A stretch of 64,000 bases of DNA from Mycolicibacterium frederiksbergense (GTDB lineage: Bacteria > Actinomycetota > Actinomycetes > Mycobacteriales > Mycobacteriaceae): positions 62,001-126,000 of the forward strand of contig NZ_JARXVE010000005.1 of assembly GCF_029893345.1 (NCBI RefSeq). The letters are read 5' to 3'. Made by a program: the position numbers and the translations under genes. Below are positions 44,405-54,600 of the stretch, piece by piece. Below the pieces are notes generated by a model. That model was given only the letters and a program-made list of their open reading frames with translations. It did not search any database and had not been told where the DNA came from. Numbering within the stretch: the first letter of the stretch is position 1; every line of letters begins with the position of its first letter.

Positions 44405-44548
44405 GGTCGCTCCACTCACCAGGAGATTTTCTCACGATGCGACGGGCCGACCGTGATATTGCAGGACAGCGCTCGGCAGTTGTCGGCCCGTGAGACCAGC
44501 TGACCGCAATGCAGGCATATTCCGGCGTTCGGCTACGTTGAGTGCACT

Positions 44549-44797
44549 ATGACTGCTTCGACGACTGGTCTGACCATGTACACCACGACGTGGTGCGGCT
44601 ACTGCTCACGGCTCAAGACCGCGCTGAAGGCATCGGGCATCGCGTGGACCGAGGTCGACATCGAGCAAGATCCGGCCGCCGCCGAGTTCGTTGGCTCGGT
44701 CAACGGCGGAAACCACGTCGTGCCGACGGTGAAGTTCGCCGACGGGACGACGCTGACCAACCCCACCATCAAGCAGATCAAAGCCGTACTCGGCTGA
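44549..44797 (+). CDS. mrx1: mycoredoxin-1 (glutaredoxin-like)
   Basis: This 82-residue thioredoxin-fold protein has active site TWCGYC (Cys 16, Cys 19), NHVVPTVKFADG with cis-Pro, and the small size of Mrx1. It reduces mixed disulfides between proteins and mycothiol. The M. tuberculosis homolog Rv3198A lies beside uvrD2; here about 20 kb separates them. ATG 44549 is the start. It is convergent with nudC, 24 bp apart. Confidence 0.95.
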   Translation: MTASTTGLTMYTTTWCGYCSRLKTALKASGIAWTEVDIEQDPAAAEFVGSVNGGNHVVPTVKFADGTTLTNPTIKQIKAVLG

Positions 44798-44821
44798 TTT
44801 CGACCTGCCGAGCAGACCCGG

Positions 44822-45757
44822 TCAGTTCAAGGCCGCCCAGGATTCGATGATCTCGCGCGCAATCGAGATCGACCCGGGCAGCAGCAACCGCGACACCGAA
44901 TCGCCGTTCGCCGAACTCCAATCGCCCTGATCCAGCGCCGCACGGACCTCGGCCCGAGTGAACCACCCGGCCTCGGCGATCTCCCCGTCGTTGAACGAGA
45001 ACGGCTGCTCCGGATCGCCGATCGCGTGGAACCCGACCATAAGCGAACGCGGGAACGGCCACGGTTGGCTGCCCAGGTACTGCACATCGGTGACGGTGAG
45101 ACCGATCTCCTCGGCGATCTCGCGCACCACGCAGTTTTCGAAGGATTCACCGGCCTCGACGAATCCGGCCAGGATCGAGAACAACCGCTCGGGCCACATG
45201 GTCTGGCGGGCCAGCACCGCGCGGTCGTAGCCGTCGTGCACCAGGCAGATCACCGCCGGATCGATGCGCGGGAACTCCTCGTGGCCGTTGAGCGGGTTCA
45301 CCCGCGCCCAGCCGCCCTTCGCCGGCTTCGTCGCCGCACCGTCCACCGCGCTGAACCGGGAATGGTCGTGCCAGTTCAGCAGCGCGGTGGCGGTGGCGAC
45401 CAACTGAGCACTGGTGTCGTCGAACACCTGCCCGGTGCGGCGCAGATCGAGCACCTCGCTTTCGGCGTCGGGATCCTCGGGCGCTTCCAGCGGACCGCGC
45501 ACCGCCCAGACATGTCTGCCGTCGGGCAGCCGCCCCAGGAACACGGCATGCTCCGGTGGCTTGTCCCCCAGCCGGGCAGCCTTGCCCAGCACCACCTCAC
45601 CACCCGAGATCAGCACCTGGCTGCGCTGGTCCACCCGCAGCAACAACGCATCCGCCCAGCCCGCCATCGCGGCGTCGATATCGGTGCGCAGGGCATCGGA
45701 GCGGTCAGCGCCGACCCGGGACAGCAGGGGGACGTTGCGCAGCTGGAAGCTTCTCAT
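44822..45757 (-). CDS. nudC: NADH pyrophosphatase NudC (Nudix)
   Basis: This 311-residue enzyme hydrolyses NAD(H) to NMN(H) and AMP. The Nudix box is GFVEAGESFENCVVREIAEEIG, and the NudC-specific SQPWPFPRSLMVGF follows. The zinc-ribbon cysteines of E. coli NudC are not present: the region reads HDHSRFSAVDGAATKPAKGG. The start ATG 45757 overlaps the K+ channel stop by four bases, so both are in one operon. Confidence 0.94.
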   Translation of the reverse strand: MRSFQLRNVPLLSRVGADRSDALRTDIDAAMAGWADALLLRVDQRSQVLISGGEVVLGKAARLGDKPPEHAVFLGRLPDGRHVWAVRGPLEAPEDPDAESEVLDLRRTGQVFDDTSAQLVATATALLNWHDHSRFSAVDGAATKPAKGGWARVNPLNGHEEFPRIDPAVICLVHDGYDRAVLARQTMWPERLFSILAGFVEAGESFENCVVREIAEEIGLTVTDVQYLGSQPWPFPRSLMVGFHAIGDPEQPFSFNDGEIAEAGWFTRAEVRAALDQGDWSSANGDSVSRLLLPGSISIAREIIESWAALN

Positions 45758-46848
45758 CGTTCGGTGTCCCCACTGCGGACGTAGAGCAATCGGTCGCCGA
45801 TCTTCAAGGCGTCGACCTCCGGGGCATCCACGCGGAACAGATGACCGTCGCGCACCACGCCCAGCACGATGTCGTGTAGGTGCCGCGGCGAGCCTCCCTC
45901 CTCCTTGGGCTCCACCTCGCGTTCGGAGATGGAGAACCCGGCGTCGGGGGTGAGCAGGTCTTCAATCACCTCCACCACGCTGGGGGTCTGGGTTGCGATG
46001 CCCAGCAGGCGGCCCGCGGTTTCCGAGGACACCACGGTTGAATCCGCGCCGGACTGCTTGAGCAGGTGCAGGTTGTCGGACTCCCGAACTGAGGCGATGA
46101 TCTTGGCCTTCGGCGCCAACTCGCGCGCGGTCAACGTGACCAGGACCGCGCTGGCGTCGTCATCTGTGGCCACGATGATCGACTTGGCGTGCTGCGTGCT
46201 GGCCAGCCGCAGGACGCCGGAATTGGTGGCATCCCCATGAACGGTGACCAATCCGGCACTCCTGGCGCGATCGAGCGCGGCCGCGTTCTCGTCGACGACG
46301 ACGATGTCGCCCGGGGCGACCTCATCGCCGACCATCGCAGACACCGCGGTGCGGCCCTTGGTGCCGTATCCGATAACGACAGTGTGGTTACGCACTCTGT
46401 TCCTCCATCGCTGGGTCCTCAGCGCCTGCCGCGACTGAGTGGTCAGCGTTTCCACCGTGGTACCGATAAGGACGATCAGGAAAGCCACCCGCAGGGGCGT
46501 GATCACCAGGACGTTGACCAGCCGTGCCGACTCGGTGTACGGCGTGATGTCGCCGTATCCCGTTGTCGAGAGCGAGACCGTTGCGTAGTAGAAGCAGTCC
46601 AGGAATGACAGCGGATTGTTCGGATCCGGGGCGCTGTCGTTGTCCCGGTAGCCGTAGCGGTCCATGTACACGATCAGGACCGTGGCGAACAGCGCGGTCA
46701 GCGCATACAGCACCCGCATGGCGATCTTGCGTGCCGGGCTGACGAACGGTTGGGGGATGCGCAGAATGTCGACGAGCGCGGCATCCGGCCGGGAGGACAG
46801 ATTCTCGTCAATCGCGGCGAGCCGGCGCCGCAGCCTGCCTTTAGCCAC
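45754..46848 (-). CDS. potassium channel with RCK/TrkA domain (Rv3200c-like)
   Basis: This 364-residue two-helix channel has a first membrane helix around residues 43-62 (VLYALTALFATVLIVYMDRYGY), pore with filter STTGYGDITP, second helix VLVITPLRVAFLIVLIGTTVE, and a cytosolic RCK domain with Rossmann VVIGYGTKGRTAVSAM and VVVDENAAALDRA. A RCK_C domain follows to the end. The filter is TTGYGD where many channels have TVGYGD. It is expected to gate K+ flow by nucleotide or ion binding. GTG 46848 is the start. It is cotranscribed with nudC, which could link channel state and NAD(H), an inference. Confidence 0.92.
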   Translation of the reverse strand: MAKGRLRRRLAAIDENLSSRPDAALVDILRIPQPFVSPARKIAMRVLYALTALFATVLIVYMDRYGYRDNDSAPDPNNPLSFLDCFYYATVSLSTTGYGDITPYTESARLVNVLVITPLRVAFLIVLIGTTVETLTTQSRQALRTQRWRNRVRNHTVVIGYGTKGRTAVSAMVGDEVAPGDIVVVDENAAALDRARSAGLVTVHGDATNSGVLRLASTQHAKSIIVATDDDASAVLVTLTARELAPKAKIIASVRESDNLHLLKQSGADSTVVSSETAGRLLGIATQTPSVVEVIEDLLTPDAGFSISEREVEPKEEGGSPRHLHDIVLGVVRDGHLFRVDAPEVDALKIGDRLLYVRSGDTER

Positions 46849-47076
46849 GTGAACCCATTATCGAGCAAAGCGAACCAGGGCAAGCCTGGATCGAACCGAG
46901 CAGACGCACGCCACAATGTAACCACGTCCGCACCCACACCTGAGCGGATGTCCGCCGGGCCCGCCGCCCAGCGCCTGGTGTGTACCGCAACTCATGGTCG
47001 GCCGAGAACGCCGAGCGCAGGTTTGGCAAGGCTATCGTTGCTGGTGACGTGCGGTTTTGACGTATACGGTCGCATC

Positions 47077-47790
47077 GTGGCGAATGAAACCCATCCGTCC
47101 GAACCGCACGCGGGTTCGGTGTCATCGAAGTTGAACTGGCTTCGCGCCGGAGTACTGGGCGCCAATGACGGAATCGTCTCCACGGCAGGCATCGTCGTCG
47201 GCGTGGCCGCGGCAACGGTGGAACGGGCGCCGATTCTGACCGCCGGAATCGCCGGCCTGGCCGCAGGTGCGGTGTCGATGGCGCTGGGTGAGTACGTCTC
47301 GGTGAGCACGCAGCGGGACACCGAACGCGCGCTGCTGCACAAGGAACGCGGCGAGCTGCGCGACGATCCCGAAGCCGAGTTGGACGAACTGGCCTCGCTT
47401 TACGAGGCAAAGGGACTGTCGACCGCGACGGCTCGCACCGTGGCCGAGGAGCTCACCGAGCACGACGCGTTCGCCGCACACGCCGAGGTCGAATTGGGTA
47501 TCGACCCGCACGAACTGACCAATCCATGGCATGCGGCGCTGTCCTCGGCGCTGGCGTTCACCATCGGCGCGATCTTGCCGATCATCGCGATCCTGGTCCC
47601 GCCGACGACATGGCGCATCCCGGTCACGGTGGTGGCGGTGCTGCTCGCCCTGGTGCTGACCGGTGCCGTATCGGCCGGAATGGGCGGGGCGCCAAAGAAC
47701 CGGGCGGTGCTGCGCAATGTGATCGGCGGCGGCCTCGCCTTGGGAACCACCTATCTGATCGGCCTTTTGGTGGGGACCGCCATCAACTGA
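47077..47790 (+). CDS. VIT1/CCC1-family membrane transporter
   Basis: This 237-residue protein has the VIT-family start LRAGVLGANDGIVSTAGIVVGVAAA, then AGAVSMALGEYVSVSTQRDTE, a charged cytosolic helical stretch (residues about 90-145) and three C-terminal helices (AFTIGAILPIIAILV, VAVLLALVLTGAVSA, GLALGTTYLIGLLVG). The family exports Fe2+ or Mn2+ from the cytosol. GTG 47077 is the start; upstream sequence is the promoter shared with the divergent channel gene. DUF2231 follows 32 bp later, likely in one transcript. Confidence 0.92.
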   Translation: MANETHPSEPHAGSVSSKLNWLRAGVLGANDGIVSTAGIVVGVAAATVERAPILTAGIAGLAAGAVSMALGEYVSVSTQRDTERALLHKERGELRDDPEAELDELASLYEAKGLSTATARTVAEELTEHDAFAAHAEVELGIDPHELTNPWHAALSSALAFTIGAILPIIAILVPPTTWRIPVTVVAVLLALVLTGAVSAGMGGAPKNRAVLRNVIGGGLALGTTYLIGLLVGTAIN

Positions 47791-47822
47791 CTTCGACATC
47801 ATCCAATCAGCCAAGGAGCACC

Positions 47823-48314
47823 GTGACAGTCATCAATGGCCTACCGGCCCACGTCCTACTCGTCCACGCTCTCGTCGTACTCGCGCCGCTGACCGCGGTG
47901 CTGGCGATCACCTGCGCGCTCTGGCCCGCCGCCCGCCGGGGTCAGTTGTTGTGGCTCACGCTCATCCTGGCCGTGGTGGCAACGATTCTGACGCCGATCA
48001 CGACCGAAGCCGGCGAATGGCTCTACGATCTGAGGCCGTCGGCCGACGCCGTCCTGCAGAAGCACGCCGAGCTCGGCGGCACCATGATCTACTTCTCGCT
48101 CGCGCTGTTGGTCGTCGCGCTGGCGCTGGTGGCACTGCGTTTCGCCGAGCGCCGCGAGGACAGTCGACGTGTGCTGTACAACGCTGTCGTCGCGGTGGTG
48201 GCCGTGGTTGTCGGGGTCGCGTCGATCGTTCAGGTGTACCGCATCGGTGACGCCGGAGCTCAGTCGGTGTGGGGATCCGAGATCGCCAACCTGACCTCGT
48301 CGGGCAGCGACTAG
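47823..48314 (+). CDS. DUF2231 membrane protein
   Basis: This 163-residue protein has four membrane helices and the DUF2231 start MTVINGLPAHVLLVHALVVLAPLTAVLAI, with two conserved histidines (PAHVLLVH) and ITTEAGEWLYD. Some members bind heme b; here the function is unknown. GTG 47823 follows AGCCAAGGAGCACC. It is downstream of the VIT gene and convergent with adnB (10 bp apart). Confidence 0.88.
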   Translation: MTVINGLPAHVLLVHALVVLAPLTAVLAITCALWPAARRGQLLWLTLILAVVATILTPITTEAGEWLYDLRPSADAVLQKHAELGGTMIYFSLALLVVALALVALRFAERREDSRRVLYNAVVAVVAVVVGVASIVQVYRIGDAGAQSVWGSEIANLTSSGSD

Positions 48315-48324
48315 TCCGCCGGGA

Positions 48325-51300
48325 CTAGTCCGTCGGCGCAGATGTCGGCGTGGCTTCCGAGGGCTCCATCAGCAGGACGGCCAACTCCTCCTCCCCGGGC
48401 AGCGATTCCGGGCTGACCGTCTGGCCTGAGCGCACGTAGTGGAACGCCGCGCGCACCGATTCCGGAGCGCAACCGCGCAGCGCCGCCCAGGCCAGGCGGT
48501 ACACCGCGAGCTGAATCGCGGCCTGCGCCATGGCTTCCGGCGTGGCCGGGGGTTCGCCGGTTTTCCAGTCCACCACAGTGGTGGTGCCATCCGGGTCGGC
48601 GAACACCGCGTCGATCCGCCCCCGCACGATGGTGCTGCGGGTCTGCCCGATCACCATGTCGAAGGGCACCTCGACCTCGATCGGGGTGCGAGCGGCCCAC
48701 GACGATGTAACGAACGCGTCTTGCAGCTCGGATAGTTCCGCGGCAACGGCGCGCCCGCTATCGCTGTCCGACGCACCCGGCAGATCGTCGAGGTCGAATA
48801 GCCGCTCGGAGTGGAAGTATCGCTGCACCCACTCGTGGAATGCGGTGCCCAGCAGGGCGTGCGGATCCGGACGTTGCGGTAGCCGCCGGTGCAGGCGGCG
48901 CAGCGCGGACTGCCGATCACGGCTCAGCTCCACCAGAGTGCTCACCGACAGCTGGCCGGGCAATTCGGCGGGGACGACCCGCGGCCCGCGATCCCGTTCG
49001 GCCAGTAGCGCGTCGACGTCGGCCGCCCAGCCCTCTCGGTCGGCAGCGCCGGCAGCTTCGGCTGTATCGGCCGTATCGACCCCCGCACCTGACCCGCCGG
49101 CCAGCGCTTCCGCCACCAATGCCGCGCCGCGGTCCAGCTCAGCCTGGCCGACCGGAACGGCAGGCCAGATCGCTTCGACAGCCTTGTCCCGCAAAGGATT
49201 TACCTCACCAGCGGCCGGCTCGGCGGCCCACTGCTCGATCTCGCCGCACGGCTGCCCTTGTGCGTGGGCCGCCTCCACGATGTCCTTGATCTCACACAAG
49301 AACTCCGACGGGCCGCGCGGCTTGCTCTCGGTGGCCCCCCAGTGATGGCCGGAGATCAGCAAGGTGTCCTCGGAGCGGGTGATCGCCACGTAGAGCAACC
49401 GCCGTTCCTCGTCGATGCGACGCTGCTCCAGGCTGCGCTTGTGATCGGAGATCTTGTCCGACAGGATCTTCCGATCGTTGATATCGGAGGTGTCCAGCAC
49501 CGGAACACCCAGTTCGGATTCGGTTGCGCGATCACCTCGCAACAGCGGAGGCAGATCCGAAGAATCGGTGAGCCAGGTGCGCGCCGAAGCCGTCGACGGA
49601 AACACCCGGCCGCTCAAATGCGGAACGGCCACCACCTGCCATTCCAACCCCTTGGCCGCGTGCACGGTCAGGATCTGTACCCGATCGTGCGACACCGTCA
49701 ATTCGGCCGGCGCCAGGCCGTTCTCCACCTCGGTCGCGACGTCCAGGTAGGCCAACAACGCCAGCACCGACGTCCCCGGCCGCCCGGCGAAATCGGCCAC
49801 CAGATCACAGAACGTGTCGAGGTTCTCGGTTCCGGTCCACCCCGCCGCCACCGGTCGCGCCGCGCGCGCCTCGGCATCCAGCCCGGCCACTCGCCGCACC
49901 TCGGCCACCAGCTCGGGCAGCGGATGGCTCAAGTGCGAGCGCAGCATGGTCAGCTCCCGCCCGAGCGCCACGATCCGCTGGTACCCGGACGGCGAATAGT
50001 GTTCCGTGGCACCGGGATCACAGATCGCGTCGGCCAGGCAGGCCGAATCGGCGTCCGGGGCGGCCTGCGCCACGATCTCCGCGGCGCTCGGCTCCCCCAC
50101 CGGCCGGTCGTCGAGTTCTCTGGCCCGGCGCCAGAGCGCGGCGATATCACGGGCGCCGAATCGCCACCGTGGACCGGTCAGCACTCGCATCACCGCCGAA
50201 CCCGCCGCGGGATCGGCCACCAGCCGCAGCATCGCGACCAGATCGGCCACCTCCGGCACGGCGAGCAGCCCGGCCACCCCGACCACCTCGACGGGCACCC
50301 CACGCGCGTTGAGTGCCTCGGCCATCGGCGCGGCGTCGGCATTGCGCCGCACCAGTACCGCGGCGGTGGGTGCGGCCGAGCCCTGCGCCACGGCACCGTG
50401 GTAGATCCGGGCCAGATGGTCTGCCACCCAGTCACGTTCGGTCTCGACATCAGACAACAGCGCACACCGGATGGTGCCTGGTTCAGCATCCGGCCTGGGC
50501 CGCAGCTCGTGCACCGTCACCGAACGGCGCCGCGCCTCGGCCGATACCGCATTGGCCAGCTGCAGAGCGCTCGGCGGGTTGCGCCAGCTGGTCCGCAGCT
50601 CCAGGGTCGGAGCCGGGGTGCCGTCGGCGAACGGAAAATCCGTGGTGAACCGGGGCAGGTTGGTGGCCGACGCGCCTCGCCAGCCATAGATCGACTGGAT
50701 CGGATCACCGACGGCGGTCAACGCCAGGCCGTCGTCGGCGCCACCGCCGAACAGTGCGGACAACGCGACCCGCTGGGCGTGCCCGGTGTCCTGGTACTCG
50801 TCGAGCAACACCACCCGGAAACGTTGCCGCAGCTGCTCGCCGACCTGCGGAAAACTCGCTGCCAGGCGAGCCGCCGCGGCCATCTGCATGCCGAAATCCA
50901 TCACCTTGTCGACACGCATCCGCTGATGCAGCGCATCGATCAGCGGCACCAGCTCGGTGCGTTCGGTCTGGGTGGCCAACATTCGCAGCAGCCACTGGCT
51001 GGGCCCGCTGTCCCGCTGATAGGGCCCGGCCGGAAGGGTGTGCACCAGCCGATCCAGCTCGACGTGGGTGTCGAGCAGCTGGTCGGTGTCCACCAGATGC
51101 TCGGCGAGCGCACCGGCCAACCGCAGCACCATGGCCGTCACGGCGGCCGGCGTCTTCTCGATGGCCAGCTCGCCGGGATGCGCACACACCACCTCAAAAG
51201 CCAACTGCCACAGCTCGGTCTCGCTGAGCAGCCGGGTGTCCGGTTCGACCGGCAGCAGCAGCCCGTGCTCACGCAGCAAGGTGCCGGCGAACGCGTGATA

Positions 51301-51660
51301 GGTACTGACCGTGGCCGACTCGGCCGATCCGTCGCTCGCCCCCGGTACCGGCGCCAGACCCGCACCGGCCAGCCGGGCCAGCCGGGTGCGCACCCGGCGC
51401 AACAACTGGCCCGCGGCCTTGCGGGTAAAGGTCAGGCCCAGCACCTGTGATGGCGTGGCATAGCCGTTGGCCACCAGCCAGACCACCCGGGCGGCCATGG
51501 TCTCGGTCTTGCCGGCGCCCGCCCCGGCGATAACCACCAGCGGCCCGGGCGGCGCGGCGATCACCGCGGCCTGCTCGTCGGTCGGCGGGAAAAGACCGAG
51601 CGCGGCGGACAATTCGGCAGGGCTGTACTGTGCGCCGGCAGCCCCGGTGGTTCCCGTCAT
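48325..51660 (-). CDS. adnB: AdnB helicase-nuclease subunit
   Basis: This 1111-residue subunit of the mycobacterial AdnAB motor-nuclease resects double-strand breaks. The UvrD-type helicase has Walker A IAGAGAGKT (Lys 51), VVLLDEYQDTGHAQR, GDPIQSIYGWRGAS and GLEWQVVAVPHLSG. The C-terminal RecB-like nuclease shows TTVVDWKTGEPP with AAIQLAVYRLAWA. In M. smegmatis AdnB carries the dominant ATPase motor. ATG 51660 overlaps the AdnA stop by four bases. Confidence 0.96.
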   Translation of the reverse strand: MTGTTGAAGAQYSPAELSAALGLFPPTDEQAAVIAAPPGPLVVIAGAGAGKTETMAARVVWLVANGYATPSQVLGLTFTRKAAGQLLRRVRTRLARLAGAGLAPVPGASDGSAESATVSTYHAFAGTLLREHGLLLPVEPDTRLLSETELWQLAFEVVCAHPGELAIEKTPAAVTAMVLRLAGALAEHLVDTDQLLDTHVELDRLVHTLPAGPYQRDSGPSQWLLRMLATQTERTELVPLIDALHQRMRVDKVMDFGMQMAAAARLAASFPQVGEQLRQRFRVVLLDEYQDTGHAQRVALSALFGGGADDGLALTAVGDPIQSIYGWRGASATNLPRFTTDFPFADGTPAPTLELRTSWRNPPSALQLANAVSAEARRRSVTVHELRPRPDAEPGTIRCALLSDVETERDWVADHLARIYHGAVAQGSAAPTAAVLVRRNADAAPMAEALNARGVPVEVVGVAGLLAVPEVADLVAMLRLVADPAAGSAVMRVLTGPRWRFGARDIAALWRRARELDDRPVGEPSAAEIVAQAAPDADSACLADAICDPGATEHYSPSGYQRIVALGRELTMLRSHLSHPLPELVAEVRRVAGLDAEARAARPVAAGWTGTENLDTFCDLVADFAGRPGTSVLALLAYLDVATEVENGLAPAELTVSHDRVQILTVHAAKGLEWQVVAVPHLSGRVFPSTASARTWLTDSSDLPPLLRGDRATESELGVPVLDTSDINDRKILSDKISDHKRSLEQRRIDEERRLLYVAITRSEDTLLISGHHWGATESKPRGPSEFLCEIKDIVEAAHAQGQPCGEIEQWAAEPAAGEVNPLRDKAVEAIWPAVPVGQAELDRGAALVAEALAGGSGAGVDTADTAEAAGAADREGWAADVDALLAERDRGPRVVPAELPGQLSVSTLVELSRDRQSALRRLHRRLPQRPDPHALLGTAFHEWVQRYFHSERLFDLDDLPGASDSDSGRAVAAELSELQDAFVTSSWAARTPIEVEVPFDMVIGQTRSTIVRGRIDAVFADPDGTTTVVDWKTGEPPATPEAMAQAAIQLAVYRLAWAALRGCAPESVRAAFHYVRSGQTVSPESLPGEEELAVLLMEPSEATPTSAPTD

Positions 51661-54600
51661 GATCGCTCCCCGACGGACTGGGCCGGGCACGAGGAACGCA
51701 CCGGGCAGTTGGCACACCCGTCATTGACCCGGGCCGCGAACTGCGGTCCGGCCGTGGCAGCGGCCGCGCTGCCGACCGTGTCCAGCCAGTCGGCACGGCT
51801 ATCGGGTGTCATCGGATCCTGTTCACGTTCGGTGGCACCGGCCGCCCCCGCCTTGCCCAGATATACCAAACGCCCGCCGCCCGGCTGGTCCCCGTCCGGC
51901 AGCAACCCGGCGGCCACCGCGAGTTGGTAGGTGGCCAGCTGGGCGTGCTTCTGCGCGTCGCCCTTGGTGACCGGGCTCTTGCCGGTCTTGAGGTCCACGA
52001 CGACAAGCCGATCGGCTTGATCACGCTCCAACCGGTCCAACCGGCCCCGCACCCGAACCCCCGGCCCGTCGGGTCCCGGCTCGACGAGCACGCCCTCGAC
52101 ATCGATCTCGGTGCCGACCTCGGTCAGCTGTCCGCGGGTGTCCGAACGCCACCGGGTGAAGGTCTCCAGCATCGCGCGGTGACGGGTCAACTCATTGTCC
52201 GAATACCATTTCGCCTCGTAAGGCAGCTGCTCCCAAACCTTCTCCAGATCGTTGACCAGCTGGGTCTCGGTCTTGCCGGAATCGGAGACCAGCGCGTGCA
52301 GCAGCGAGCCGACGGTCGATCGCACGTCACGCCCGTCACTGCCGCCATGGCGTTCCAGCAGCCAACGCAGCGGGCAGTCGGTGAGCATCTGCAGCGTCGA
52401 CGGCGACAGCGTCACAACCTGCTCGGGATCCGACCACAGCGGTTCCTCGGTGGACATCGGCGTCATGCTGTGCCATTCCGCCGGATCCGCCCCGGGCACA
52501 CCGGCGGCGGCCAGTCTGGCCAATTGGCTTGCCGCACAGCGACGCGACTCGTCATCGACGGCGCCTTCCGGGGCGCATACCACGGCGCGCAGCCGGCCCA
52601 CCACCGCCGACGGCACCAACACCCGCGGAGCGGCTAGCGGCGGCAGCGGTTCCGATTCGCCTGCCAATTCGGCCAATTCGGCGCAGAACGGTGACGGCAG
52701 CAGCGATTCGTCTCCGGTATCGCTGTCGACCGCGGTGACCATCAACCGGGTCCGCGCCCGGCCCATCGCCGCCATCAGCAGACGCCGCTCCTCGGCCAGC
52801 AGCGGCGCCCGGGTCGACACCGCACGGTCGGCCGGGTCGACGATCCCATCGAGGACATCCACCAGATTCTGCGTGCCCAGCACACCGCCACGCGGAACGG
52901 TGTTGGGCCACAATCCTTCCTGCACACCGGCGATAACCACGAAATCCCACTCCCGGCCGAGCGCGGCATGCGCGCTGAGCACCGACACCGCATCAGCCTG
53001 CGGGCTCGAGTCGGCAGTCGAGATCGATGTACCCAGCGTCGCAACATGATCGACCAACCCACGCAGTGACGCCCCAGCGGTGCGACTGACGTACTGATCG
53101 GCCACATCGAACAGCGCCGTCACCGCATCGAGGTCCCGATCGGCCTGCGCCCCGATGGTGCCGCCGCGCTCGCTGGCGGCCAGCCAGCGCGGCTGCAAGC
53201 GACACGCGCTCCAGGCCTGCCACAACGTGTAGCGCGGATCGGCGCCGTCGCGCTCGCTGCGCCGGGCGGCGGCCAACACCGACCGCAGCCGGCGTAGCGG
53301 CTTCACATGTTCTGCCGACAATCCGGCCGGCTCTGCGGCGATCGCGGCGACCAACAGGTCGGCGAAATCCCGCGGCGGCGTGGAACCGTCGATGCGGCGC
53401 AGCGCCCGGCGCAGCTGCCGCAGGGTCACCGGGTCGACGCGGCCGACCGGACCGGTGAGCAGCGCGATGGCGCTCTCGCCGTCCAAGTGACCGGATGCAG
53501 TGACCTTCAACACGGTCAGCAAGGAAGCGACGGCGGGCTGCGTCGCCAACCCCAGGTCGGGGCCCGTCGACTGCACCGGCACCCCGGCGGCGCTCAGCGC
53601 CCGGGCCAGCGCCGCACCCACGCGCGGAATCGAGCGCACCACCACGGCCATCTCCGACCAGGGCACCCCGTCCATCAGGTGGGCCCGGCGCAACGCATCG
53701 GCGATCATCGTGTTCTCGGCGTGCGATGTCGCGGCCAGCCGCACCGTCACTTCGCCGTCCCCACGCTCCGGGTTGCCGTCCAGCCGCCGGGTTGCCCCGA
53801 CGCCGGGCAGCCGGCGAGCGATACCCGAGACGGCCGATGCGACCGCGGGAGCGCAACGATGCGACCGGGTGAGGGTGATCGCCGGATATGCGTCGTCGCC
53901 CTGATCGCGCAACAACACCGGATCGGCGCCGCGGTAACCGAACACCGCCTGGTCGGCGTCACCGGCGATGACGGTGAGGCCGGCCCCGGCGGCCAGCACC
54001 CGGACCAGCCGGGCGGCCTGCGGGTCGAGGTGCTGTGCATCGTCGACCAGCAACAGGCTGATCCGTGCCCGCTCGGCAGCCAGCAGGTCGGCGTCGGTTC
54101 CGAGCGCTTCCAGCGCGGCACCGACGAGTTCGGCCGCCCCCAAGGCCGGGATGGTGGCCTGCGGGGCGGCCATGCCGACCGCCGAACGCAGCAGCATGAT
54201 CTGCTCGTAGGCCCGGGCGAACCGGCCCGCCGCCGACCATTCCGGACGTCCCGCCGAACGGCCCAGCCGTTGCAGCGCGCGCGGATCCACCCCGCGTTCC
54301 GTGCAGCGGGCCATCAGATCGCGCAGCTCGGTGGCGAAACCGGCAGTGCTCAGCGCCGGCCACAGCTGCTCGGGCCAGCCCACGGGCGAATCCGCGCCGT
54401 CCTCCAGATCGCCGGCCAGCAGCTCACGGATGATGCCGTCCTGTTCGGCGGTGGTGATCAGCCGTGGCGGCGGATCGGCGTTGCGCTGGGCCGCCAACCG
54501 CAGCAGCGCGAACGCATAGGAGTGCACGGTGCGAACCAGGGGTTCGCGCACCACGCCATGGACGCCCGCCCCGAGCAGCCGGGCGGTGATCGCCGCCCTG

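Noticed and set aside
46540..46600. TTGYGD filter of the channel as a loss-of-function change
   Set aside because: Thr at this position is within normal variation of K+ channel filters; GYG is intact.
49258..51450. Long plus-strand open frame opposite adnB
   Set aside because: Antisense shadow without domains; AdnB motifs fill the other strand.
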